The notes under the pieces were generated by a model. It was given only the letters and a program-made list of their open reading frames with translations. It had not been told where the DNA came from and made no database searches. A stretch of 64,000 bases of DNA from the NCBI GenBank assembly GCA_023434365.1, contig JAEYSV010000029.1, forward strand, positions 1 to 64,000, in the 5' to 3' direction. A program made the translations under genes and the position numbers. Position 1 is the first letter of the stretch. Each line of letters opens with the position of its first letter. This document shows, one piece after another, positions 16,346 to 25,160 of this stretch. This stretch comes from Bacillota bacterium. GTDB taxonomy: Bacteria > Bacillota > Clostridia > Lachnospirales > Lachnospiraceae.

Positions 16346-17899
16346 ATGAGTATACTAAATGTAACCAATCTCAGTCATGGATTCGGAGACCGCGCCATCT
16401 TTAATGATGTCTCTTTCCGTTTGTTAAAAGGGGAACATATTGGCTTAATTGGTGCAAATGGCGAGGGAAAATCAACCTTTCTTAATATAGTGACCGGAAA
16501 ATTAATGCCGGATGATGGTAATATCGAATGGGCCAAGAATGTACGTGTCGGATATTTGGACCAACATGCAGTTCTCGAAAAAGGAATGACCATTCGAGAT
16601 GTTTTAAAAAGTGCTTTTAACTTTTTATATGAATCAGAAAAGAAAATGAATGATTTATGTAATGACATGGCAACCGCTGAGGAAGATCAATTAGCCTCCA
16701 TTATGGAGGAATTCAGTGCCATTCAGGAAACACTGGATAGCCACGATTTTTACATTATTGACAGTAAAGTAGAAGAAGTCGGTCGGGCCCTTGGTCTTGC
16801 AGACATTGGATTAGAAAAAGACGTAACAGAACTTAGTGGTGGACAGCGTACCAAAGTACTTCTTGGTAAACTGCTGTTAGAAAAGCCAGATATCCTGCTC
16901 CTAGACGAGCCAACCAATTATCTGGACGTAGAGCATATTGAATGGTTAAAACGATATCTGAATGAATATGAGAATGCTTTTATACTAATCTCCCATGACA
17001 TTCCATTCTTAAATAGTGTAATTAACCTAATTTATCATATGGAAAACCAGGAACTAAACCGTTACGTTGGTGATTATGACAAATTCCAGGAAGTTTATGC
17101 AATGAGAAAGTCACAGTTAGAGTCAGCCTATAAACGCCAACAACAGGAAATTAATGAATTAAAGGACTTTGTTGCCAGAAATAAGGCTCGCGTGAGCACT
17201 CGTAACATGGCAATGTCCAGACAGAAAAAATTGGATAAAATGGATGTAATTGAGCTCGCGAAGGATAAACCAAAACCAGAGTTTCATTTCAAAGAAGCTC
17301 GTGCCGCTGGACGTTACATTTTCCAAACGCAGAATTTGGTAATCGGTTATGATGAGCCACTGAGCAAACCATTAAACTTAAGTATGGAGCGTGGCCAGAA
17401 GATTGTGTTAACCGGAGCAAATGGTATCGGTAAGACCACTCTACTAAAAAGTATTTTAGGATTAACTTCGCCGCTATCTGGTAAGGTAACCTTAGGTGAC
17501 TATTTACATCAAGGCTATTTTGAACAGGAAATGAGCGGTGCCAAAAATAATACCTGTATTGAAGAAATCTGGAAGGAGTTCCCTGGTTATACACAGTATG
17601 AAGTTCGTAATGCACTTGCCAAATGTGGTTTAACAACCAAGCATATTGAAAGTCAGGTACGTGTACTAAGTGGTGGGGAACAAGCCAAAGTTCGTCTTTG
17701 TAAATTAATCAACAGAGAAACGAATATCCTACTACTAGATGAGCCGACGAACCATCTGGATGTCGAAGCTAAAGAAGAATTACGACGCGCCTTAAAAGAA
17801 TACAAAGGAAGCATCCTGTTAATCTGCCACGAACCAGAGTTTTATGACGGTTTAGCAACCGAAGTATGGGATTGCTCAGCGTGGACTACGAAAATCTAG
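16346..17899 (+). CDS. ABC-F family ATPase (ribosome-associated)
   Basis: A 517-residue protein with two ABC domains and no membrane segments. Domain 1 has Walker A GANGEGKST and signature LSGGQRTK; domain 2 has GANGIGKTT and LSGGEQAK, with LLDEPTNYLD and LLDEPTNHLD Walker B regions. A charged linker near residues 250-300 separates them. ABC-F proteins act on the ribosome, as translation factors or antibiotic-resistance factors; which applies cannot be decided here. AAAGGAG precedes the ATG. A structured leader upstream and a strong terminator downstream make it a self-contained unit. Confidence 0.93.
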   Translation: MSILNVTNLSHGFGDRAIFNDVSFRLLKGEHIGLIGANGEGKSTFLNIVTGKLMPDDGNIEWAKNVRVGYLDQHAVLEKGMTIRDVLKSAFNFLYESEKKMNDLCNDMATAEEDQLASIMEEFSAIQETLDSHDFYIIDSKVEEVGRALGLADIGLEKDVTELSGGQRTKVLLGKLLLEKPDILLLDEPTNYLDVEHIEWLKRYLNEYENAFILISHDIPFLNSVINLIYHMENQELNRYVGDYDKFQEVYAMRKSQLESAYKRQQQEINELKDFVARNKARVSTRNMAMSRQKKLDKMDVIELAKDKPKPEFHFKEARAAGRYIFQTQNLVIGYDEPLSKPLNLSMERGQKIVLTGANGIGKTTLLKSILGLTSPLSGKVTLGDYLHQGYFEQEMSGAKNNTCIEEIWKEFPGYTQYEVRNALAKCGLTTKHIESQVRVLSGGEQAKVRLCKLINRETNILLLDEPTNHLDVEAKEELRRALKEYKGSILLICHEPEFYDGLATEVWDCSAWTTKI

Positions 17900-17952
17900 T
17901 CTTTAACTAAGATAGCATCAAGACATATAAATAAACAACAAGTAAAATAAAG

Positions 17953-17998
17953 GGCCAGGCCCAATGTCATAAACTCTATGAACATGGGGCCTGGCTTT
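17953..17998. terminator. Strong intrinsic terminator
   Basis: GCCAGGCCCAATGT pairs with ACATGGGGCCTGGC with one mismatch and is followed by TTTTATTT. It ends the ABC-F transcript and faces the convergent signal-peptidase genes. Confidence 0.88.
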
Positions 17999-18045
17999 TA
18001 TTTATATATTTCTCCGAATGGATAAAGTCACAACTTATACAAACA

Positions 18046-18855
18046 CTAATTAATGAATCCAAACGTATCAAGTGGCCAGATTCGTAGTAAAGCTTTGCCA
18101 ACAATCGAGTCTCTCTTTATTGGTCCAACAGATTCCATTCTCGAATCATAACTGCCATTCGCCGTTCGGTTATCTCCCATTACAAAATATTCATCTGAGC
18201 CTAAGGTAACAGGATCCGATGCTATTCCAGCATAATGAATTCCCTCATTACCATAGTTCTCTTCCATCAAAGTACCATTAATATATATTTGATTCTCTTT
18301 GATTTGTATCGTTTCTCCCGGTAGCCCAATGACTCTTTTTACAAAATATTCGCTTTCCTGATTCTCATAGATGCCTATCCCTGCCAGTGCATCATAGGTC
18401 GGATGAAAAACAATGACATCAAATCGATCTGGGTCACTAAACAATAGCGACATTTTGTTAATAATTAACTGGTCCCCATCATTCAAGGTGTTATTCATGG
18501 AATAGCCTTCCACTTCTGTTCTTTGTGCTACAAATCTTGGCACTAAAAATAGGCAAACTATAAAAAGAATGACGTAAAATAATAATTCGTTAATGATACC
18601 TCTGATTTTTTTCTTACGTTCTGCTTCGCCAGGTATATTATTAGTTACTACCGGCTCCAGTATTTCCTCCTCAGATATTGACTCATCATCTATCTTGTCA
18701 GTCTCATTATCAACTTCATAGTCAGCTTCATTATCATCTATTCTGGATTCTGTACTGATATCTTCATTTGCACCATTTTCATTTCTATTATTAATTGCAG
18801 ACAGTAATTCCCTACCATCTACTACATCATCAAATTCCAACTCTTCTTTGTTCAC
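18046..18855 (-). CDS. lepB: Signal peptidase I with long acidic N-terminus
   Basis: This 269-residue type I signal peptidase cleaves signal peptides outside the membrane. It has an unusually long, very acidic cytoplasmic N-terminal tail (about 85 residues of Asp/Glu/Asn), one membrane helix (LLFYVILFIVCLFLVP), the catalytic Ser in EGYSMNNTL, the catalytic Lys in YFVKRVIGLPGE, and the GDNR plus DSR boxes. It appears to start at a GTG. A second copy lies 31 bases upstream in the same operon; both sets of catalytic residues are intact. Confidence 0.93.
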   Translation of the reverse strand: MNKEELEFDDVVDGRELLSAINNRNENGANEDISTESRIDDNEADYEVDNETDKIDDESISEEEILEPVVTNNIPGEAERKKKIRGIINELLFYVILFIVCLFLVPRFVAQRTEVEGYSMNNTLNDGDQLIINKMSLLFSDPDRFDVIVFHPTYDALAGIGIYENQESEYFVKRVIGLPGETIQIKENQIYINGTLMEENYGNEGIHYAGIASDPVTLGSDEYFVMGDNRTANGSYDSRMESVGPIKRDSIVGKALLRIWPLDTFGFIN

Positions 18856-18886
18856 GCTCTCATCCCTATCATTTCATTCTATTGCA

Positions 18887-19546
18887 CTAATCGATGAATC
18901 CAACTCGATTTAATGGCCAGATACGTAAAAGAATTTTGCCAATTATCTGGTCTCGATGAACGATACCAACGGCTTCATCACGACTATCAGAACTACCATT
19001 GCGATTATCTCCAAGTACAAAATATTCATCCTTGCCAAGTGTAATTGGCTCTGCAGCCAATCCCGCACTTTCCATATCCTCTTTTCCATAGTGCTCCTCT
19101 AACGGCTTATCATCTATGTAAATGGTCGAATCAATAATCTGAATCTTTTCACCTGGAAGTCCAATCACTCGTTTTACGTATTTGGTTTCCGTACGCTTAC
19201 CAAATGGCAAAAACACTACGACATCAAAGCGTTCTGGATTGCTAAAGTAATAAGATACCTTTTGTAACATCAACTGGTCATGATCATACAACGTATTGGT
19301 CATAGAATAACCATCAACGGTAACTTTCTGCATTACAAAGAGATTCACTAAGATAGCAATCCCCGCTACCACAGCAATGTAAACCACCATGTCAATCACT
19401 TGGGCTAACACACTCTTTGGCGCCTTTTCACCTTTACTAGGAGCTATCGCTTCCTCAGTCTGTTCCAAACCTTCTAATTCAACCTCATCAGATACTATTT
19501 CATCCTCAATTGCGTCATCATTTTTCACTATTTCCTCGTTATTCAT
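18887..19546 (-). CDS. lepB: Signal peptidase I, second copy
   Basis: A 219-residue type I signal peptidase paralogous to the 18046-18855 product. It has a shorter acidic tail with a Glu-rich stretch, one membrane helix near residues 50-70, the catalytic Ser in DGYSMTNTL, the catalytic Lys in KYVKRVIGLPGE, and GDNRNGSSDSRD. GAGAGGTGAG precedes the ATG. Tandem signal peptidases are common in Firmicutes and can differ in substrate preference or timing; nothing here tells which. Confidence 0.93.
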   Translation of the reverse strand: MNNEEIVKNDDAIEDEIVSDEVELEGLEQTEEAIAPSKGEKAPKSVLAQVIDMVVYIAVVAGIAILVNLFVMQKVTVDGYSMTNTLYDHDQLMLQKVSYYFSNPERFDVVVFLPFGKRTETKYVKRVIGLPGEKIQIIDSTIYIDDKPLEEHYGKEDMESAGLAAEPITLGKDEYFVLGDNRNGSSDSRDEAVGIVHRDQIIGKILLRIWPLNRVGFID

Positions 19547-19587
19547 AGACTCACCTCTCCCTTATTACATAAACTTCAACATCAAAC

Positions 19588-19622
19588 CAAAAAAGCACCC
19601 CCTTAACGAAAGTGCTTTTATC
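19588..19622 (-). terminator. Terminator after rpoZ
   Basis: On the minus strand AAAAGCAC and GTGCTTTTTT form a hairpin about 20 bases after the rpoZ stop, separating it from the signal-peptidase genes. Confidence 0.75.
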
Positions 19623-19639
19623 ATTCCTAGTAAAGTGAC

Positions 19640-19888
19640 TTATTCCTCATCGTTAATCTCGTCATTTTGAATCTTAACTTTCGAGCTGTACAATTCATCA
19701 ATTGCGATTGACAATGGTTTCGGACACTTGTTATTTTTAACCAATGGTTCCTCACCTGCAATAATCTGTCTTGCTCTTTTTGCTGTTGCAAGTACGATGG
19801 AATATCTTGAGTTTACAACCGGTTGTTCCCCTGGTTCGATTTCGCTGTTTACTACCTTCATTAAGTCTGTATAAGATGGATGTAACAT
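19640..19888 (-). CDS. rpoZ: RNA polymerase omega subunit
   Basis: An 82-residue protein with the omega pattern: HPSYTDLM near the start, NSRYSIVLATAKRARQI in the conserved helix, and an acidic C-terminal tail. Omega helps assemble RNA polymerase by chaperoning beta prime. The ATG at 19888 is chosen because AGAGGAG lies nearby upstream; 13 in-frame codons before it overlap gmk. The gene starts one base after the gmk stop, the usual gmk-rpoZ pairing. Confidence 0.93.
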   Translation of the reverse strand: MLHPSYTDLMKVVNSEIEPGEQPVVNSRYSIVLATAKRARQIIAGEEPLVKNNKCPKPLSIAIDELYSSKVKIQNDEINDEE

Positions 19889-19889
19889 A

Positions 19890-20522
19890 TTATATATCTC
19901 CTCTCTTCCATGCATTAAATTCCGCATTAATTGCCTGCATTAATACTTCATTCTTTGCTGTTTTAAAATGTTCTGCACTTATGATTTTATGAATATCTTC
20001 GACACACTGATCAACAGTAGAATTCAAAACAAGATAGTCATAATCATCCATATAAGCGGCCTCTTCGGCAGCACGATCAATTCTTTTTTGTATTGTTTCA
20101 ATGCTTTCAGTACCACGTCCGATCAGTCGGTTCTTCAGTTCTGTAACGTTTGGTGGTAAAATAAATAATAATACCGCCTCTGGAAACTGCTCTCTGACTT
20201 TTAATGCTCCCTGAATCTCAATCTCAAGAATCACATCAATCCCATCCTTTAACTGGGACACAACATAATCTTTTGGTGTACCATAATAATTGCCTACATA
20301 TTCTGCCCATTCAATCAGGTTACCCTGCTCTATCATACTCTCAAATTGTTCTCTTGTCAAAAAGAAATACTCTTTTCCGTGAGTTTCACCAACACGTGGC
20401 TTTCTAGTTGTCGCTGAAACACTCAGACTATAGTTATATTTATTAAGTAATGCCTTCATTACGGTGCCTTTGCCAGCACCTGAAAAACCAGACACTACGG
20501 TTAGTATACCTTGTTTACTCAT
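19890..20522 (-). CDS. gmk: Guanylate kinase
   Basis: Phosphorylates GMP to GDP with ATP. The 210-residue protein has the P-loop VVSGFSGAGKGTVM, SATTRKPR, and the GMP-binding region with GKEYFFLT and EWAEYVGNYYGT. The ATG at 20522 follows a GGAG site five bases away; the upstream GTG overlaps the ribosome binding site region. It lies between yicC and rpoZ. In many Clostridia a remA gene sits between yicC and gmk; here the gap is only 34 bases, so it is absent. Confidence 0.95.
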   Translation of the reverse strand: MSKQGILTVVSGFSGAGKGTVMKALLNKYNYSLSVSATTRKPRVGETHGKEYFFLTREQFESMIEQGNLIEWAEYVGNYYGTPKDYVVSQLKDGIDVILEIEIQGALKVREQFPEAVLLFILPPNVTELKNRLIGRGTESIETIQKRIDRAAEEAAYMDDYDYLVLNSTVDQCVEDIHKIISAEHFKTAKNEVLMQAINAEFNAWKRGDI

Positions 20523-20556
20523 TTCTACTCCAATCCTTGCTTTCACATTGATGCTA

Positions 20557-21435
20557 TTATTCGATATTTTGAATCTGCTCTCTGATTTTTTCGATTTCTG
20601 TTTTTATGTTAATCGCCGTATTGGATACTTCCAGATCATTGGCTTTACTTAAAATCGTATTCGCTTCTCGATTCATCTCCTGAGCGATAAAATCAAGCTT
20701 ACGGCCAATGCTTTTTCCTTCATTCAATGTCTCTTTTGTGTTCTTTATATGACTTCTTAACCGTACCGTTTCCTCGTCAACACAGATTTTATCTGCATAC
20801 AATACAAGTTCTGTTGCCAAAAGTGATTCCTCAATCTTGGTATCTCCAAGTAAATCTTTTACCTTTGCAGTCAGTTTTTCACGATATGCAGACAAAATCT
20901 CAGGGTTACGCGCTTCAATGAAATCAACCATTGCCTCAATTTCATCTAGCTTATGAAAGATATCCTCTTTTAGATTCTCTCCTTCGCTGATACGTACTTC
21001 AACAAATTTGTCACAAGCCTCTCTCAGTGGTACCTCTAAAATTGCCCACAACTGTTCTTCGTCAATACTTTGGTCTTCTAACGTTAGAACTTCCGGATAT
21101 CTACTGAGTGTTGAAACTTTAATATCATTTTCCAGTCCAAAGTTATCTGCAATCTGGCATAGACTTGACATATATTCCTTTGCAATATCTTCGTTATATT
21201 TAACACAGACTTTGTTCTCTGTGTAATCTTCATAAGTCAGAAACACATCTACTTTACCACGCTGAATATACTGTTTCAGCAGGTTGCGGATGGCCACTTC
21301 AAAGAAGCTAAGTTTCTTAGGCATTTTTATGGACAAATCAAGATATCTGTGATTCACAGATTTGATCTCCACAACTACCTTGCGGTTTATATCCGAATGC
21401 TCACTTCGTCCAAAACCTGTCATACTCTTTATCAT
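20557..21435 (-). CDS. yicC: YicC family protein (endoribonuclease-type)
   Basis: A 292-residue YicC family member: MIKSMTGFGRSE at the N-terminus, EIKSVNHRYLDLSIKMP, and the C-terminal DUF1732 region with CVDEETVRLRSHI and KLDFIAQEMNREANT. E. coli YicC has been reported as an endoribonuclease affecting small RNA turnover; the role in Clostridia is less clear. The start at MIKS with GGGAG upstream matches the family; four codons before it are unlikely to be used. It heads a yicC-gmk-rpoZ run. Confidence 0.92.
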   Translation of the reverse strand: MIKSMTGFGRSEHSDINRKVVVEIKSVNHRYLDLSIKMPKKLSFFEVAIRNLLKQYIQRGKVDVFLTYEDYTENKVCVKYNEDIAKEYMSSLCQIADNFGLENDIKVSTLSRYPEVLTLEDQSIDEEQLWAILEVPLREACDKFVEVRISEGENLKEDIFHKLDEIEAMVDFIEARNPEILSAYREKLTAKVKDLLGDTKIEESLLATELVLYADKICVDEETVRLRSHIKNTKETLNEGKSIGRKLDFIAQEMNREANTILSKANDLEVSNTAINIKTEIEKIREQIQNIE

Positions 21436-21604
21436 ACCGGCTCCCATCTATCGCCAACGGCGATACACAACGTATTCAATTGTTGTTATTTTTTCTTATT
21501 ATAGTTTTTTTAGTTTAAGTCCTACAAGACCATAGGTAAAAAACTACATCACTTAATTATAGTAAATACACTCTAATAAGTCAAGAAAGGGAGTAAGCTC
21601 ATGG

Positions 21605-22150
21605 TTAGAAAAAGATGCTCTCCATAATCATAGAAATCAGCATTATTACCATATATCCGTTAAGAATTCCATTGAACGTTAATCCACCACGAAAGAAGTC
21701 AAGTTTTGCAATCTGTTCATTACTCAATAATTCTCCATTGGCTGATTTGTCCCCTGGATATAATATTTTACTTTCCATATGTGTAATATATAGATAATTG
21801 CCAAACACACCAATTGTGATGGACATCGCAACATATAACGCTATCCAAGGTATCACAAAGGACATGAGTCTGTCATTGGCTGAATACTTATAAAATAAGC
21901 CCATTCCTAAGGAAAATAGCGTAGACATCACGGCAAACATCGTGCCAATGATATACATCTTTCGTGCAAAAAACCACATTGGACTAAACAGACAAGCGCA
22001 CCAGTTCCAACTTGTTTTTTTCTTTGTATTTTTATACTCTCTATAATAACGAAGATAATATTCGCTGTTTCTTCCAAAAAACAGTTTTCTTGCATCTTCC
22101 TTTGTCTCTATTTTAGGTATTTGTAATCCATTATTAACAATTCTAATCAT
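21605..22150 (-). CDS. DUF2628-like membrane protein
   Basis: A 181-residue protein resembling the DUF2628 family: FFGRNSEYYLRYYREYK followed by NWCACLFSPMWFFARKMY, then about four hydrophobic helices. The FSPMWFFARKMY segment, where the chain enters the membrane, is the usual hallmark. Function is unknown. It is divergent from rqcH, and both starts lie within the same 150-base intergenic region. Confidence 0.75.
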   Translation of the reverse strand: MIRIVNNGLQIPKIETKEDARKLFFGRNSEYYLRYYREYKNTKKKTSWNWCACLFSPMWFFARKMYIIGTMFAVMSTLFSLGMGLFYKYSANDRLMSFVIPWIALYVAMSITIGVFGNYLYITHMESKILYPGDKSANGELLSNEQIAKLDFFRGGLTFNGILNGYMVIMLISMIMESIFF

Positions 22151-22299
22151 TTAATCCTCCTATAGTTAGCTTATAGCTTTTATCATAACTGATTTTCCTG
22201 TTTCGTCAAGAAAAAAACTGTTAAATCTCTGTGAACTCTTTGCTTTTTTAGCTTCCTATGTTAGAATTAGTCATATTTAAAGCAAATGAGGTAATCAAG

Positions 22300-24051
22300 A
22301 TGGCATTAGACGGAATTGTAATGGCCAATCTGACCAGAGAACTACAGTCAGAACTGGTAGATGGTCGAATAAATAAAATCGCACAGCCCGAAAAAGATGA
22401 ATTATTGTTAACGATAAAAACGAGAAATGGTCAGGCAAGACTACTAATTAGCGCCTCTGCCAGCCTGCCCCTCATGTATCTGACCGAGGAAAATAAACAA
22501 AGTCCAATGGTAGCACCTAATTTTTGTATGCTGCTTCGTAAGCATCTTAATAGCGCGCGCATTAAAAGTATCAGCCAACCTAGTTTAGAACGTATTATAC
22601 AGATTGAAATTGAACACCTTAACGAACTCGGAGACCTCTGTACGAAATACCTAATCATCGAAATAATGGGAAAACATAGTAACATCATTTTCTGCGATAC
22701 TGATTTCATGATAATAGATAGTATCAAACATATCTCCGGTATCGTCAGCAGTGTTCGAGAAGTGCTACCCGGCAGGCAGTATTTTGTAGTAGAAACGGTG
22801 GAAAAACTCAATCCATACGAAGTAACCTATGACGAATTTGTCACCAAAGTACTACAAAAACCGACTACTTTAGAAAAAGCAATCTATACTTCCCTGACTG
22901 GATTCAGCCCGGTGATGGCCAATGAACTTAGTTACCGTGCTAATATTGATGCCGATACGAATTGTGCAGCGCTCACCGATGCCAATTATCAAAGAATATA
23001 TAACGAATTTGACAAAATGATGCTTGCAGTAAAGCAAGGTGACTTTGTTCCAAATATCATCTTTGATGATAATATCCCAATTGAGTTTGCCTCTCTAAGT
23101 CTTTCTTGTTATGAGACAAAAGAAAGTCAGACATACGACCGCATCAGTACCGTGTTATTAGAATATTATGCTGCAAAAAGTGTCGTTACGAGAATCAAGC
23201 AAAAATCCTCCGATTTACGTCATATCGTAGCAACTGCGATTGAACGTGCCAGAAAGAAAAAGGATCTGCAGGAAAAGCAACTAAAGGATACCGATAAACG
23301 TGACAAATTCCGTATCTATGGGGAAATGATAAACTCCTATGGCTACTCCCTCTCTCCTGGTGACAAAGAACTAGTCTGCGAAAATTATTATACAAATGAA
23401 GAAATCAAGGTACCACTTGATCAGACGCTGACACCAGCGGAGAACGCGAAAAAGTATTTTGATAAATATAACAAATTAAAACGGACGTATGAGGCAACAA
23501 AAGAACAACTTCTTGAAACCGCCTCAGATCTTACACATCTTGAATCGATTGCAAACTCGCTTGACATCGCGCTAAACGAAGAAGACTTAGTTCAAGTGAA
23601 AGAAGAACTCGTAGAGTACGGTTATATGAAGCGAAAAGCTCCCGTTGGAAAAGGAAACAAAAAGCAGAAAATTACAAGCAAACCATTTCACTATATATCC
23701 AGTGACGGTTATCATATGTATGTTGGCAAAAACAATTACCAAAACGAAGAACTGACCTTTAAACTTGCTACCGGCAATGATTGGTGGTTCCATGCCAAAG
23801 GTCTTGCCGGATCTCATGTAATTGTGAAATCTGACAATGATGATTTGCCAGACAAAACCTTTGAAGAGGCAGCAAAGCTGGCTGCTTACTATTCCAAAGC
23901 TAATAAGGCCTCAAAAGTTGAAGTGGATTATATTCAGAAAAAACATGTCAAAAAGCCAAATGGATCCAAACCTGGATTTGTGATCTACCATACCAACTAT
24001 TCCATGCTAATTGAACCAGATATCACTGATATCACTCAAGTGAAAGGATGA
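22300..24051 (+). CDS. rqcH: Ribosome quality-control factor RqcH (NFACT family)
   Basis: RqcH binds stalled 50S-peptidyl-tRNA complexes and directs alanine tailing of the nascent chain. The 583-residue protein starts with MALDGIVMANLTREL and has NFACT-N, a helix-hairpin-helix part, a long coiled coil (about residues 350-430), and the C-terminal NFACT-R domain with YHMYVGKNNYQNEEL and WWFHAKGLAGSHV. Older annotations call it fibronectin-binding protein. ATG 22300 is preferred to 22258 because the MALDG start is typical and GAGGT lies before it. Confidence 0.94.
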   Translation: MALDGIVMANLTRELQSELVDGRINKIAQPEKDELLLTIKTRNGQARLLISASASLPLMYLTEENKQSPMVAPNFCMLLRKHLNSARIKSISQPSLERIIQIEIEHLNELGDLCTKYLIIEIMGKHSNIIFCDTDFMIIDSIKHISGIVSSVREVLPGRQYFVVETVEKLNPYEVTYDEFVTKVLQKPTTLEKAIYTSLTGFSPVMANELSYRANIDADTNCAALTDANYQRIYNEFDKMMLAVKQGDFVPNIIFDDNIPIEFASLSLSCYETKESQTYDRISTVLLEYYAAKSVVTRIKQKSSDLRHIVATAIERARKKKDLQEKQLKDTDKRDKFRIYGEMINSYGYSLSPGDKELVCENYYTNEEIKVPLDQTLTPAENAKKYFDKYNKLKRTYEATKEQLLETASDLTHLESIANSLDIALNEEDLVQVKEELVEYGYMKRKAPVGKGNKKQKITSKPFHYISSDGYHMYVGKNNYQNEELTFKLATGNDWWFHAKGLAGSHVIVKSDNDDLPDKTFEEAAKLAAYYSKANKASKVEVDYIQKKHVKKPNGSKPGFVIYHTNYSMLIEPDITDITQVKG

Positions 24052-24055
24052 TGAT

Positions 24056-24862
24056 ATGATTACCGCCGATTATCATGTACACACCTCATTTTCCTCAGAT
24101 TCTAAATCAGAAATGGAAGAAATGATTCTGGGAGCCATAGCACTCGGCTTTGACAGGGTCTGTATCACCGACCACATGGATTATGATTTTCCAGATAAAT
24201 ATAAATTACCCTTTGTCTTTGATCCAGATGCTTATTTTACAAGACTCGATGAATTAGAGAAAAAATATCGTGATAAAATCAAGCTATTAAAAGGAATTGA
24301 ATTAGGTTTACGCCCCTATCTGTCTGACCGATATGAAACATTGATAACCAGCTATCCCTTTGATTTTGTAATTGGTTCCTCGCACCTTGCAAACGATATG
24401 GACCCCTATCAGAGTGAATACTGGGCAGATATTACAGAAGAAGAAGGACACCGAATTTATTTTCAGTCAATCGTAGACAACATTAAGTCCTATCAAAACT
24501 TTGATGTCTACGGACACCTTGACTATGTCATCCGTTATGGTCCAACAAAAAACCAAAACTATCGTTACCAGATGTATCAGGATCTACTAGATGAAGCACT
24601 CAACCTGCTTATCGCATCCGATAAAGGAATTGAGCTCAATACCGCCGGTTTCAAATACGGCTTAGGTCAGCCTCATCCTCATCCTGACCTAATCAAACGC
24701 TATCTCGAACTCGGTGGCAACACCATAACCATCGGCTCAGATGGACACCGTCCAGAGCACATGGCCTACGACTTTGATAAAGCACGCGAACTGCTGCTAT
24801 CCTTTGGAGTCACCCATTATACCGTCTTCGAAAAGAGAGAAAAAATCATTCTACCCTTGTAG
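24056..24862 (+). CDS. PHP-domain phosphatase, histidinol-phosphatase-like
   Basis: A 268-residue PHP protein. It has DYHVHTSFSSDS at the N-terminus (first metal ligands), CITDHMDY, a central Glu in KGIELGLRP, GSSH, YGHLDYVIRYG, and a C-terminal SDGHRPEHM. This order matches the HisJ/HisK type of histidinol-phosphate phosphatase, although no other his genes are nearby and some PHP proteins act on other phosphoesters. It begins four bases after rqcH and is probably co-transcribed. Its stop lies at the edge of a very long palindrome. Confidence 0.88.
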   Translation: MITADYHVHTSFSSDSKSEMEEMILGAIALGFDRVCITDHMDYDFPDKYKLPFVFDPDAYFTRLDELEKKYRDKIKLLKGIELGLRPYLSDRYETLITSYPFDFVIGSSHLANDMDPYQSEYWADITEEEGHRIYFQSIVDNIKSYQNFDVYGHLDYVIRYGPTKNQNYRYQMYQDLLDEALNLLIASDKGIELNTAGFKYGLGQPHPHPDLIKRYLELGGNTITIGSDGHRPEHMAYDFDKARELLLSFGVTHYTVFEKREKIILPL

Positions 24863-24867
24863 ACTAG

Positions 24868-25160
24868 TTAAAAAAATGGTTCAGGTTACAAAGGCTATTA
24901 TAGTTTTGTATTTCGTCAATTTACCTTAATGTTTCTAATCAAGCAGGAAAAAACATATTTCATACGCAACGTGCTCTCGCTCGGATGACGTCGTAGCGGT
25001 ACGTAAGGTCACAAAATACGTGACCTAAGCACCGACGTCGTCATAACGGTTGCGAATCAAAATATGTTTTTTCCTGCTTGATATATCATCTTTGATGTGT
25101 AAATTGACGAAACTCAATTTTTTGCAGCTTTTGTAACCCAAGCCATATTTTTTATTTTAT
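24868..25160. repeat. Very long imperfect inverted repeat between convergent genes
   Basis: Almost the whole 289-base gap between two convergent genes folds back on itself. The arms (about 24871-25008 and 25024-25160) meet at GGTCAC-AAAATAC-GTGACC, centred near 25016. Long matches include ATCAAGCAGGAAAAAACATA against its complement at about 25062-25082, plus TTCGTCAATTTAC and GGTTACAAA with their complements. The outer ends overlap or abut the two stop codons. It may act as a double terminator, or be a miniature inverted-repeat element. No protein is encoded. Confidence 0.85.
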
